Source: an uncultured Eubacteriales bacterium (GTDB lineage: Bacteria > Bacillota > Clostridia > Oscillospirales > Oscillospiraceae). Taken from it: a stretch of DNA of 43,482 nt. The DNA lies in the NCBI GenBank assembly GCA_900546915.1, contig UREY01000018.1:1-43482 (forward strand). Reading direction: 5' to 3'. Shown here in pieces: positions 15,535 to 23,348 of this stretch. Under the pieces are notes generated by a model. That model saw nothing but the letters and a program-made list of their open reading frames with translations. It did no database searches and had not been told where the DNA came from. Position 1 is the first letter of the stretch, and each line of letters starts with the position of its first letter. A program made the translations under genes and the position numbers.

Positions 15535-16356
15535 ATGCAGATGGCAAGCTGGAAGCAGTGGGGCCGCGCGGGGTTGACGGCGGTGATCCTGGCGGTGGCG
15601 TTGGATCTTTTGAATGCCGGACGAATTCAGGTAACGCCGTACACCGTGGTTTGTCCGGGACTGCCGGAGGCCTTTTCCGGCTTGAAGATTGCCCTGATTA
15701 CGGATTTACACGGCGCCTTTTTAGATGCCGGAGGCGCAGCCCTGGCCCGGGCTGCCACCGGCGCCGATCTCATTGCCATTTCCGGAGATTTGTTTGACCG
15801 GAACACCAGACAAGGGCAGATCGTTCCTGCCATGAGGGCCCTGTGTCAGGTGGCGCCTGTTTATTATGTCTCCGGCAATCACGAGTGGACGGTGGAGGAC
15901 CGGCAGCAAATTTGGGCGGAAATGGAGGAGGCAGGTGTTGTCCTGCTGGACAACCAATGGGTTGCCTTTCAGCGAGAAGGGGAACAGATTCTCTTGGCGG
16001 GGATTCAAGACCCCAACGGACCGGCGGACCGGGCTACGCCTGAGGCGGTTTTCGCCGGAATGCCCTCTGGGCAGTTTACCATTCTTCTGTATCACAGAAA
16101 TACAGAGCCGCAGGCCTGGGGGCCGCGGGGCGCCGACCTGATCCTCTCCGGTCACGGTCACGGAGGACTGATCCGGTTGCCCTGGGTGGGAGGCTTGGCC
16201 GGTACCAACCGGGAGCTGTTTCCGAAGTACGATGGAGGCGTTTATACCGTCAACGGGGCGAAATTTGTGGTAAGCCGGGGCCTGGGGAATAATCCCGGCA
16301 CCTTCCGCCTGTTTAACGGTCCCGAAATCCCCATGCTGACGTTGCGCTCCGGCTGA
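15535..16356 (+). CDS. Membrane-anchored metallophosphoesterase (YkuE/YaeI-like)
   Basis: A 273-residue calcineurin-like phosphoesterase. An uncleaved N-terminal membrane anchor (about 10-28) precedes the metal motifs ITDLHG, SGDLFD, SGNHEW, LLYHR and SGHGHGG, in that order. Related proteins act on the outer membrane face on lipid or other phosphodiesters (YkuE, YaeI/LpxG groups). The exact substrate is unknown. GGGAGG sits 4 nt before ATG 15535 and 10 nt before ATG 15541, so either could start the protein. No operon partner; tRNA-Ser follows. Confidence 0.9.
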   Translation: MQMASWKQWGRAGLTAVILAVALDLLNAGRIQVTPYTVVCPGLPEAFSGLKIALITDLHGAFLDAGGAALARAATGADLIAISGDLFDRNTRQGQIVPAMRALCQVAPVYYVSGNHEWTVEDRQQIWAEMEEAGVVLLDNQWVAFQREGEQILLAGIQDPNGPADRATPEAVFAGMPSGQFTILLYHRNTEPQAWGPRGADLILSGHGHGGLIRLPWVGGLAGTNRELFPKYDGGVYTVNGAKFVVSRGLGNNPGTFRLFNGPEIPMLTLRSG

Positions 16357-16402
16357 TATCCCTGGCGGGCAAACATGCAGCCGTTTTTGGAATAAAAAGG
16401 GT

Positions 16403-16431
16403 TTGCTTTTTTTCGGATATTCTGTTATAAT
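16403..16431 (+). promoter_or_regulatory. Promoter of tRNA-Ser
   Basis: TTGCTT (16403-16408), 17-nt spacer, TATAAT (16426-16431) with TG at the extended -10 position, about 40 nt before the tRNA. Confidence 0.8.
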
Positions 16432-16471
16432 ACCTCAAGTATCCCCGGAGCGTCCGAGAGGAGAATCATGT

Positions 16472-16562
16472 GGAGATGTACCCAAGTGGCTGAAGGGTTC
16501 GGATTCGAAATCCGATAGGCGCCGCAAGGCGTGCGGGGGTTCAAATCCCTCCATCTCCGCCA
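16472..16562 (+). tRNA. tRNA-Ser (anticodon CGA)
   Basis: The acceptor stem GGAGATG pairs with CATCTCC, followed by discriminator G and an encoded CCA. The anticodon stem TCGGA/TCCGA encloses loop TTCGAAA, giving anticodon CGA for UCG codons. A long variable arm (GGCGCC..GGCGT) is typical of serine tRNAs, and the T-arm has GGTTCAAATCC. It stands alone between its own promoter and terminator. Confidence 0.96.
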
Positions 16563-16587
16563 ACGGCGAGCTGCCGTGCCCAAGTTA

Positions 16588-16615
16588 CGCACCCCACAAA
16601 GTGGGGTGCGTTTTT
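16588..16615 (+). terminator. Terminator of tRNA-Ser
   Basis: CGCACCCCAC (16588-16597) pairs with GTGGGGTGCG (16601-16610), loop AAA, followed by TTTTT. A canonical strong terminator. Confidence 0.93.
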
Positions 16616-16829
16616 GTATGCGTCGATGTGCCGGCAGTTAGGTGGGCATATGAAAGATCAAACAGGTTTTTAACTTGAGCTTACAGCGATTATCTAGTTT
16701 GTTCCAAACCGGTAAAATAATGTTTTTGGTCCGAGCACAGTTGACGGTACCCGGATCAGGCATGGGCCGGGCTTCCGGGCCTTGCGGTCGGTAAACCGTT
16801 TTATACCGGCGTGATATCAAACCAGCCTG

Positions 16830-17399
16830 TTATTGCGCCCGGCTGCCTCCTTTCAGCGCCGTCCCCTTTTGTGGGACGGTCAATTGGCTTACGTCCACGC
16901 CCTCCAGAGTCAGCAGCTGGACCTTTTTATCGATCCCGCCTGCATACCCGGTCAGGCTTCCGTTGGAGCCTACCACCCGATGGCAGGGAATGATAATGGA
17001 GATGGCGTTGTGTCCCACCGCCCCGCCCACCGCCTGGGCGGACATATGGAGCTTTCCGAATTTAGCCGCGACCTTTTGAGAGATTGCGCCGTAGGTGGTT
17101 AGTTCACCGTATGGGATTTCGCACAGGGCCGCCCAAACTGCCTTCCGGAAATCGCTGCCTGCAGGGGCCAGCTTCAGCTGGGAAATGGCGGGCTTTTCTC
17201 CGGCAAAGTAGCGGTCCAACCAGAGCTTCGCCGCCATAAGCACCGGGTGGTCCTTCCGCTCTTCCATGGGCTCTCTCAAGGTCCCGAGGAAATATTTCTG
17301 ACCGGTCAGCCAGAGGCCAATTAAAGCGTCCTCCCGCGCCGCAAGGAAAAGGTCCCCCACCGGAGAGGGATAGTGTGTCGTACTGATGATTTCTTTCAA
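16830..17399 (-). CDS. ogt: Methylated-DNA--protein-cysteine methyltransferase (Ogt/MGMT), copy 2
   Basis: A 189-residue suicide repair enzyme that moves the alkyl group from O6-methylguanine to its own cysteine. The N-terminal pseudo-nuclease-like domain opens THYPSPVGDL. The C-terminal domain has FRKAVWAALCEIPYGELTTYG and the active site IIPCHRVVG (Cys139). The start is proposed as TTG 17399 with AGGCGG 8 nt upstream, which aligns with the neighbouring paralogue. A longer TTG start at 17438 has a weaker RBS. It lies 67 bp downstream of a full paralogue in the same direction. The two share the DNA-binding helix and C-terminal GSLTGYAGGIDKK block but differ in the N-terminal domain, so the duplication is old. 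Confidence 0.93.
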   Translation of the reverse strand: MKEIISTTHYPSPVGDLFLAAREDALIGLWLTGQKYFLGTLREPMEERKDHPVLMAAKLWLDRYFAGEKPAISQLKLAPAGSDFRKAVWAALCEIPYGELTTYGAISQKVAAKFGKLHMSAQAVGGAVGHNAISIIIPCHRVVGSNGSLTGYAGGIDKKVQLLTLEGVDVSQLTVPQKGTALKGGSRAQ

Positions 17400-17466
17400 T
17401 TTGTTCACCGCCTGATATTTACAGATTTTCGGCTTCAACGTTCCGGAAGAAATGAAAATTGTTTCC

Positions 17467-18000
17467 TTATGGCGCAGTGCTGTACTTCGGGACGAAATAT
17501 TCCTCCCGGAACGCGCCCTCCAATTGTAAGAGCTGGATTTTTTTGTCTATCCCGCCTGCGTAGCCGGTCAAGCTTCCGTTGGTCCCCACCACCCGGTGGC
17601 AGGGGACGAGGATGGACAATTCATTTCGGCCTACGGCCTGGCCCACGGCTTGGGCGGACATTTTGGAGAGTCCTCTTTGACGGGCAATTTTCCGGGCGAT
17701 TGCTCCGTAGGTTGTCGTTTGCCCATAGGGAATCTCCCGTAGGGTTTCCCACACCGCCATCTGAAAGGGGGTGCCGCTCATGTGCAGGGGCGGCATAAAG
17801 TCCGGCTGCTGTCCGGAAAAGTAAATGTCCAGCCAGCGTTTCACTTGGTGAAAGACCGGTATCTCCTTTTCCAGATGCTCCGGGTCCAGGCTGAGTGCGT
17901 AGTATTTCTCCCCCTCAAACCAAAGGCCGGTCAGCCCCACGGTATCGGCTGCCAAAAGAATCTCGCCCAGAGGCGATTGGTAAGTTGTGGTATATTGCAT
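17467..18000 (-). CDS. ogt: Methylated-DNA--protein-cysteine methyltransferase (Ogt/MGMT), copy 1
   Basis: A 177-residue O6-alkylguanine repair protein. It opens YTTTYQSPLGEILLA, has the helix-turn-helix region FQMAVWETLREIPYGQTTTYG, and carries the acceptor cysteine in LVPCHRVVG (C134). The C-terminal GSLTGYAGGIDKKIQLL is the usual family end. GAGGAGG precedes ATG 18000 by 7 nt. It is the promoter-proximal member of a tandem Ogt pair, and both copies keep every catalytic residue. Having two intact copies side by side may broaden the range of repaired adducts, but that is inference. Confidence 0.95.
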   Translation of the reverse strand: MQYTTTYQSPLGEILLAADTVGLTGLWFEGEKYYALSLDPEHLEKEIPVFHQVKRWLDIYFSGQQPDFMPPLHMSGTPFQMAVWETLREIPYGQTTTYGAIARKIARQRGLSKMSAQAVGQAVGRNELSILVPCHRVVGTNGSLTGYAGGIDKKIQLLQLEGAFREEYFVPKYSTAP

Positions 18001-18419
18001 GACGGTTCCTCCTCAGAATATTGAGCCGGTAAAGCGGCCGCCTGCCGGACGGTCTCATCCAACGTTCGGCAAATTGCGAGGTTTCTTCTGTCCGTTGTAT
18101 ATTGCCGACGGCCCAAAAAGAATGCCGCCCTTTGGTTCGCACCGGAACTTAAGTCATGGAAATGAACAGGTCTATAATCATTGTAGCATAGCCCCGCAAG
18201 AGTTCCTCTTCCAATCCTGCCGGAAACATCCTCATACCGGCGGATGCAAATGATCGGAACATGTCAAATGGATTCGCTGGACGATTCGGCTGCGGAAGGA
18301 GAATCGCCCAGTGAAGAGCGGTGCGCATCGTTTCCTTGCGGTTCACCCCCAATATACCGACAACGCATCGGCGCGGATTGTGAAAAGGAAGCTGAGAAAT
18401 GCCGGGTTTCATAAAGGAC
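18001..18419. other. Gene-poor stretch upstream of the Ogt pair
   Basis: No gene is supported here. Short open frames on both strands lack ribosome-binding sites and recognisable motifs. A TATAAT occurs at 18173 with a poor TTAAGT 18 nt upstream. The sequence could be the residue of a decayed gene; a minus-strand frame at 18149-18460 is open for 103 codons but is not recognised. Confidence 0.4.
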
Positions 18420-18461
18420 TTGATTCTATTTCTACCTGTGCGTATAATAGCATGTAACATG
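18420..18461 (+). promoter_or_regulatory. Promoter with adjacent palindrome, no obvious gene
   Basis: TTGATT (18420-18425), 17-nt spacer, TATAAT (18443-18448), followed at once by the perfect palindrome CATGT-A-ACATG (18451-18461). The palindrome sits near the expected start point like a repressor operator. The next credible gene on this strand starts about 450 bp later (isochorismatase). Confidence 0.55.
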
Positions 18462-18914
18462 TAAATGGAAAGAGCACGCGTTTTGCAGTGAAATAGCCTG
18501 CTGTGTGAGGCGGCGTTCCGGCTTGAAAAAACAGCGCTGGATTTTCTTTCTCGTCGTTTTCGACAGATGGGATCAAGCCGGATAACGGTTCCTGTTTACG
18601 CAGCTTAGGACAACTGTGTTGTTTTAGATAAACTTTTAGATAACTAAATATATATATTAGATTTTTCGCTGCGCTTTCATATAGATGAGCCGCTTTTGTA
18701 GGCTTCATTTTGTGCACACCCTTCTTCCGACGGGGCAGCCTTTTACAGGAATTTGGTTTGGCAGATGGTATAACCGTTTTAAAATGTAAAAACAGGGAGA
18801 AAATGATGAAGATATGGCACATTTGATGCAAAGAAAAGCGGTTGGTTCTGGGTTATGTTTGGGGGCATGGAACCCGGAAATGCCGTCATAGTTAAAATCA
18901 TGGAGGAATGCAAG
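18462..18914. other. Non-coding stretch before the isochorismatase gene
   Basis: No supported gene. Composition drifts toward AT, with runs such as the TATATATATTAG stretch near 18647-18660. An extended -10 (TGGTATAAC, 18766-18774) lies about 140 bp before the isochorismatase start and may be its promoter, although the -35 spacing is poor. Confidence 0.4.
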
Positions 18915-19499
18915 ATGAAAATTGAAAAAAACAGCGCCCTTTTGGTGATTGACATTCAGCAAGAGGATTTTAAGAAGATGCGGGAGGACAATATGCATGA
19001 TCCCCAGTGGGATTGCATTCGGAATGCAAAACGAGTGCTGGATGTATTCCGGGCGAAGAAATTGCCTGTAATCCAGATCAGAGAAGTCCACCGGCCGGAT
19101 ATGGTGGACTTCGGGCGGGAGCTGGACGGCTCCGAGGGGATTCACTGTATGGAGGATTCTCCCGATTCCGATTACGCGCAATTGACTTATCCCATCAAGG
19201 GCGAATATTTGATTTCCAAAAGGAGATACAGCGCTTTTTTTGGAACAGATTTGGAGATTCTGTTGAAAGGGCTGCATGTTGATACGCTGTATCTGATTGG
19301 AGGCCTGACGGATGTCTGCATTCACTATACGGCAGTCGATGCCCACCAGCATGATTACCACATCAAGGTAGTGACGGATGCTGTGGCAGGCTCCAGCCAA
19401 GAAGCCCATGCATACGCCCTTCGGGCCATTCAATATTTGCAACGGGATGCCTGGACCACCGTTGCAGAGATAGAAAGTATAGCTTGCAACGGGCACTGA
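18915..19499 (+). CDS. Isochorismatase-family cysteine hydrolase
   Basis: A 194-residue single-domain hydrolase of the isochorismatase/nicotinamidase superfamily. The catalytic triad is readable: D13 in ALLVIDIQQEDF, K102 in SKRRYSAFF, and the nucleophile C135 in GGLTDVCIHYTA. Members deamidate nicotinamide, ureidoacrylate or other amides; the substrate here is not determined. The absence of a nearby metal-site DxH pattern argues against a classical nicotinamidase. The start at 18915 has GGAGG 8 nt upstream. It stands at the edge of the AT-rich peptide island and is probably not part of it. Confidence 0.9.
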   Translation: MKIEKNSALLVIDIQQEDFKKMREDNMHDPQWDCIRNAKRVLDVFRAKKLPVIQIREVHRPDMVDFGRELDGSEGIHCMEDSPDSDYAQLTYPIKGEYLISKRRYSAFFGTDLEILLKGLHVDTLYLIGGLTDVCIHYTAVDAHQHDYHIKVVTDAVAGSSQEAHAYALRAIQYLQRDAWTTVAEIESIACNGH

Positions 19500-19908
19500 A
19501 GTAGGCTTGGGTAAATTGTTGAATTTGGTATTAAATTATGGGAATGCATGATAGAAACGATAAATGAGCATATATTTTAGACGAATACAAGCAAGGCCAA
19601 CAACGATTCTCATGTTTGCAAAAAGTCTCCTCCAGTATTTCAAAAAAATTTTGGCGCGATTATTGCAGAGTCTATTTAATATAAAATAGCATAACAAAGC
19701 GGAGATATTATATAAGCGAATTATAGGACTCTTTGCATTTATTTTGAGACAGGGGGTAGTAAGTAATGTGGCATTATATAAAGCAGCACATTAAAAATGA
19801 GAACCAAAAGTTACTACGCTGTAATACGGGTGCACATGCCGATTTATAATTTTACAATAGGAATTTATAAAAGATATCTACGCGGTCACAAAAGTTTTTG
19901 CATACCTC
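19500..19908. other. AT-rich stretch at the left edge of the peptide island
   Basis: A strong drop in GC compared with the rest of the window. No confident gene. At 19742-19757 the sequence ATTTTGAGACAGGGGG matches the terminal repeat of the MITE-like element at 37776-37908 over its first 12 bases, so it may be the end of a lost mobile element. A small frame at 19766-19849 is listed separately. Confidence 0.45.
19766..19849 (+). CDS. Possible small peptide or gene remnant (27 codons)
   Basis: A short frame opening MWHYIKQHIKNENQ. A purine-rich GGGGGTAG precedes the ATG by about 6-10 nt. Its first residues resemble the start of the ABC exporter at 21698 (MIYYIKQKWF), so it could be the stub of an earlier exporter copy rather than a real peptide gene. 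It lies upstream of the precursor promoter. No function is assigned. Confidence 0.2.
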   Translation: MWHYIKQHIKNENQKLLRCNTGAHADL

Positions 19909-19937
19909 TTGACAGCATTGAAAATTATTGCTATTAT
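19909..19937 (+). promoter_or_regulatory. Promoter of the candidate RiPP locus
   Basis: TTGACA (19909-19914), 17-nt spacer, TATTAT (19932-19937). An overlapping TATAAT ends at 19940, giving a 20-nt spacer. It leaves an untranslated leader of roughly 240 nt before the precursor gene, long enough to hold control elements. Confidence 0.75.
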
Positions 19938-20187
19938 AATGGTGCTCCTCAAGATGACTTGTGCGCAGATGCCGGGAGTAGTTTATTAAATAGTAAATTC
20001 AATGGATATTTGTGCACAATTTTGAGAGCAAACGCATGGCCGGCGTTTACTATAATTATGTGCTTAATGGTTATATCATGGTACCGATAATTATCATTCT
20101 GTGGTGTTACAACCGCAGTGGCTGCAGACCGATTGTAGCTAGAGCAGGAAGTAATCGGGAAACTGTATGTAATTGGGAGGTTAGTAC

Positions 20188-20301
20188 ATGGAAGTTATTG
20201 CTGAAAAAATTGAACTGGATGAAATTGAAACTTTTCTTCATGTAGCAGCATATAACAATAACAGATTCAGCCCCTGCGGTTGCAGTTCGGAAGTGAACTG
20301 A
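20188..20301 (+). CDS. Candidate RiPP precursor peptide (37 aa, CGC core)
   Basis: A 37-residue peptide with an excellent RBS (GGGAGG, 7 nt before ATG 20188). The N-terminal part MEVIAEKIELDEIETFLHVA is acidic and probably helical, like a RiPP leader. The C-terminal part AYNNNRFSPCGCSSEVN is polar and has two cysteines (C30, C32), like a modified core. It is the first gene after the promoter, followed by a 19-bp hairpin, then a radical SAM/SPASM maturase and an ABC exporter. That order suggests a peptide with cysteine-based thioether crosslinks (sactipeptide or ranthipeptide type), but the modification is inferred, not seen. No double-glycine cleavage site is present. I do not recognise it as a member of a named precursor family. 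Confidence 0.72.
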   Translation: MEVIAEKIELDEIETFLHVAAYNNNRFSPCGCSSEVN

Positions 20302-20318
20302 TAGTATATCCTTTGTAA

Positions 20319-20365
20319 TTTGTGCAAACTGGGGTCCTGGTTTATAGGACCCCAGTTTGCACAAA
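20319..20365 (+). promoter_or_regulatory. Perfect 19-bp hairpin between precursor and maturase
   Basis: The 19-nt arms TTTGTGCAAACTGGGGTCC (20319-20337) and GGACCCCAGTTTGCACAAA (20347-20365) are fully complementary around a 9-nt loop. No U-tract follows (CAAAAATACG), so it is not a standard terminator. A stem like this could protect the 3' end of a short precursor mRNA and reduce read-through into the maturase, giving far more peptide than enzyme. Confidence 0.8.
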
Positions 20366-20407
20366 CAAAAATACGAGTTGTGTTCTTTTGGAAATGGGGT
20401 TGCTATT

Positions 20408-21664
20408 ATGTATATTTTTCCGGGATATGTTACATACTACACAGAGGGTGATTCAATAGTAATTAATTCTAAATTACTTCAAAATAAAGTGAAAATCACC
20501 AATGCACAGTTAAGAAAAGAGTTTATAAATATCTACAGCCAAGGAGGCTGTGAAAATATTGCAAGCCCGCTCACACAGTTTCTTCATGATCAAGAATTAT
20601 TGTTAGAGGAAGATGAGCTGCTAGAAACATTAAATAAGGTAAAAGAAATTTTAAACAATAGGCTTCTTTTGACTATTATGCCGACGGAGGCATGCAATTT
20701 TCGTTGTCCTTATTGTTACGAGTCGCATCAAGCTATAACTATGTCGGAAAAGGTACTAGAGCAAGTTCAAAAGTATATTGCGGTGCAAGCACCTAGATTT
20801 AAACATATATGCATCAGTTGGTTTGGTGGTGAGCCAACGCTCTGCAAAGATATTATACTAAGAATTTCGAAGCAAATTTTTTGCCTGCAATCGAAATATA
20901 TGTTTCATTACAGCGCTGCAATGACAACCAATGGATACATGCTAGATATCAATTCTTTTTTGAAATATTATGAATGCGGAATCACATCATATTTGATAAC
21001 ACTAGATGGGTGGAGACATGACAATACACGCCCACACGTATCTGGAAAATCAACTTTAAAAACCATTATTGACAACGTTATTGCAATTTCACACTTGCCC
21101 AAAGAAAAATACCAGTTTACAATTACACTTCGTCGAAATCTCTTTCCGGAGGATTATGATTTCACTTGGTATGATTACTTGAGCAAACTTTTTGGAAAAG
21201 ATGATCGTATCTCTGTTGCGGTTTTTCCTGTTCGTAATTGGGGCGGCGATTCAATAAAGGAACTTAATCTGTCGTGGAAGGATAAATGTCGGGATCTTGT
21301 GCGCCTTCATGAAGAATATTTGCTAAAAAAACGACTTGCTTCTTGTGAAAAAAGAGATAAGCTATTTCGCGATGTTTGTTATGCATCTTGCCCTAATGGC
21401 TTTATAATCCGCGCCGATGGACGAATAGAGAAGTGTACTATTATTTTGGATCACCCCAAAAATCTTGTCGGCCGCGTAGATCCTGAAACTGGTGTAGAAA
21501 TTGACGAAGATGCCAATTCCTTGTGGTACACTTCTGACATTAAGAAAGAGTGCTTGTCGTGTGCGAGTTTGCTTGAGTGCCTTAACATATCATGTAGAAG
21601 AAATGCGGTTGTTAATGGGTGCGGAGATAGTTTTTGTATGTATAAAGACGATTGCTACAAATAA
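20408..21664 (+). CDS. Radical SAM/SPASM peptide maturase
   Basis: A 418-residue radical SAM enzyme. Residues 1-85 form an N-terminal domain that may recognise the leader. The [4Fe-4S]-SAM motif is C96-x3-C100-x2-C103 (EACNFRCPYCYE), followed by the FGGEP motif (139-143). A cysteine-rich SPASM-like C-terminus (C324, C328, C343, C382, C385, C391, C396, C405, C410, C416) would hold auxiliary clusters, as in thioether-forming RiPP maturases and anSME. The start is ATG 20408 with a modest RBS (GGGG); a TTG at 20357 would lie inside the hairpin and is rejected. The gene is markedly AT-rich with many AAA/ATT codons, unlike its neighbours, and is probably horizontally acquired. It directly precedes the ABC exporter. 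Confidence 0.88.
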   Translation: MYIFPGYVTYYTEGDSIVINSKLLQNKVKITNAQLRKEFINIYSQGGCENIASPLTQFLHDQELLLEEDELLETLNKVKEILNNRLLLTIMPTEACNFRCPYCYESHQAITMSEKVLEQVQKYIAVQAPRFKHICISWFGGEPTLCKDIILRISKQIFCLQSKYMFHYSAAMTTNGYMLDINSFLKYYECGITSYLITLDGWRHDNTRPHVSGKSTLKTIIDNVIAISHLPKEKYQFTITLRRNLFPEDYDFTWYDYLSKLFGKDDRISVAVFPVRNWGGDSIKELNLSWKDKCRDLVRLHEEYLLKKRLASCEKRDKLFRDVCYASCPNGFIIRADGRIEKCTIILDHPKNLVGRVDPETGVEIDEDANSLWYTSDIKKECLSCASLLECLNISCRRNAVVNGCGDSFCMYKDDCYK

Positions 21665-21697
21665 TTTAGTATAACAGTGTATAAATGGAGTTGAATA

Positions 21698-23296
21698 ATG
21701 ATATATTATATTAAACAAAAATGGTTTCAAAGCGCCCAAGTTTGTGTCCTGTTGATCTTGGAGTGGGGGCTGCAGGCTGCAGCGTCCCTGCTCATGATTC
21801 AGACCTTTGACGCAATTTTTCGCCTGAATGCGCACGATTTCTTGTTCTGGACCGGCATCAACCTTGTAACTTGGGGGTTGTACTTTGCCACGTCCTGTCT
21901 GCGCGAGATTGTCCAAGCTCGGACGATCCGGATTCTGAACAATGAGGTGCGTCACGATTTATACCGGACCCTTCTGGAAAAAAGCTATCAGGACTTCCAC
22001 AAACAAGACAGCGGCGAATACATATCCTGGCTGACCAACGATGTGAAGCAGATGGAAAGCCTGGCCTGGAAGCCGTTTTTTGAATGCGTTGGACGGGGTG
22101 CTCAGGTCTGCTGGTGCATCTTGGCGCTGACATCGATTCATTGGTCTCTTGTTGTGGCGGCAGGGATCATTTCTCTGCTCATGTGGTTTGTTCCGAAGGT
22201 GTTTGAGAAGCGCCTGGAACGGCGGGGAAAAGATTGCAGTGAGAAGCAAGCCTCTGCGGTGGGGGAATTGAAGGATTTGCTGTCTGGGTTTGACATCTTT
22301 CGGCTGTTTCAAAAGGAGAAGCACTTCTTAGAACAGGCGGACGCTTCCAGCGAATTGCTGGAAAAGCCGTCTTATCGGCTGAAGCGGGCGCAGACCATTG
22401 CCTATGGGTTGATGGGTTATGTGAATGTGGTTTCCCAGTTTATCACGGATGTTTTGGTCATGTTCCTGGCCTTCAGCGGCAGGGTCAGCGTGGGCGTTTT
22501 TGCAGGTGCTGGAAACCTCACCGGCGGTGTGGCAACCGGTTTGGACGCGATTACAAAAAATCGCCTGTCCTTCTCTGCCGGAAAGCCATATTTTCAGAAA
22601 ATCCAGTTCCAAACTAAACCGATTTCCGGTCAGAAAGGAGAATCCCAAATCGTTCCCATGGAGCATGGGATTACCCTCCAAAATGTGAGCTTTCAATACG
22701 GGAACGCGCCGGTTTTGGACAACATCTCGATGTCTTTTGAGAAAGGGAAAAAATACGCGCTGGTCGGCCCGTCGGGCTGCGGAAAGTCCACGCTGCTGAA
22801 GCTTTTGCTGGGATGGCTGCCGGACTATTCCGGAGCCATTTCAATTGATGAGACGGAAATCCGGAATTTTACGCCGGAGCAATTGCAACGGCAAATGAGC
22901 TACATTCCGCAAAACGTCTTTTTGTTCAACACCACCGTTCGGGAAAATATCACCTTGGGTGATTCCTTTTCGGAAGAGGAAATCCAGAAAGCGCTTCGGG
23001 AGAGCGCCTTGGAGCAGGAAGTCCTTACCATGGAACACGGGCTTGACACCGTCGTGGGGGAAGGGGGGAATGGGATCTCCGGTGGACAGAAGCAGCGCAT
23101 TGCGATTGCACGGGCGCTCATCCATAAGCGCTCCATCCTGTTGGTGGACGAGGGCACCAGCGCGCTGGACCGGCAGAATGCAGACATTGTAGAAAATACG
23201 CTTCTGTGCAATCCGGAGTTGACGTTGATTTTGGTGAGTCATCATCTATCCCAAGAGCGCAAGGCCCAGTTTGAACAGGTTTATGAGATGGGCTAA
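21698..23296 (+). CDS. ABC exporter (fused permease-ATPase), probable peptide exporter
   Basis: A 532-residue half-transporter. About five to six membrane helices lie in residues 14-275. The nucleotide-binding domain spans about 324-532, with Walker A GPSGCGKST (357-365), Q-loop Q405, signature ISGGQ (460-464), Walker B ILLVDE (480-485), D-loop SALD and H-loop H515. There is no N-terminal C39 peptidase, so leader removal would need another protease. GGAG precedes ATG 21698 by 8 nt. Only the first few codons are AT-rich like the maturase; from about 21725 on, composition matches the GC-rich chromosome. The segment after the last membrane helix (278-318) is short. Its location implies export of the modified peptide, which is inference. 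Confidence 0.9.
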   Translation: MIYYIKQKWFQSAQVCVLLILEWGLQAAASLLMIQTFDAIFRLNAHDFLFWTGINLVTWGLYFATSCLREIVQARTIRILNNEVRHDLYRTLLEKSYQDFHKQDSGEYISWLTNDVKQMESLAWKPFFECVGRGAQVCWCILALTSIHWSLVVAAGIISLLMWFVPKVFEKRLERRGKDCSEKQASAVGELKDLLSGFDIFRLFQKEKHFLEQADASSELLEKPSYRLKRAQTIAYGLMGYVNVVSQFITDVLVMFLAFSGRVSVGVFAGAGNLTGGVATGLDAITKNRLSFSAGKPYFQKIQFQTKPISGQKGESQIVPMEHGITLQNVSFQYGNAPVLDNISMSFEKGKKYALVGPSGCGKSTLLKLLLGWLPDYSGAISIDETEIRNFTPEQLQRQMSYIPQNVFLFNTTVRENITLGDSFSEEEIQKALRESALEQEVLTMEHGLDTVVGEGGNGISGGQKQRIAIARALIHKRSILLVDEGTSALDRQNADIVENTLLCNPELTLILVSHHLSQERKAQFEQVYEMG

Positions 23297-23348
23297 TGTG
23301 CTTTCTGGAACCGGAATCAAAGGAGATTCACCGGCCTTTTGAGCACAG

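Noticed and set aside
18409..18831. A 140-codon minus-strand frame in the gene-poor stretch before the isochorismatase
   Set aside because: Composition and lack of an RBS do not support a protein; it also covers the plus-strand promoter at 18420.
19797..20090. A 97-codon frame upstream of the precursor peptide
   Set aside because: It contains the TTGACA/TATTAT promoter within it, lacks an RBS, and its composition looks random; the 77-codon frame at 20012-20245 likewise overlaps the precursor in another frame.
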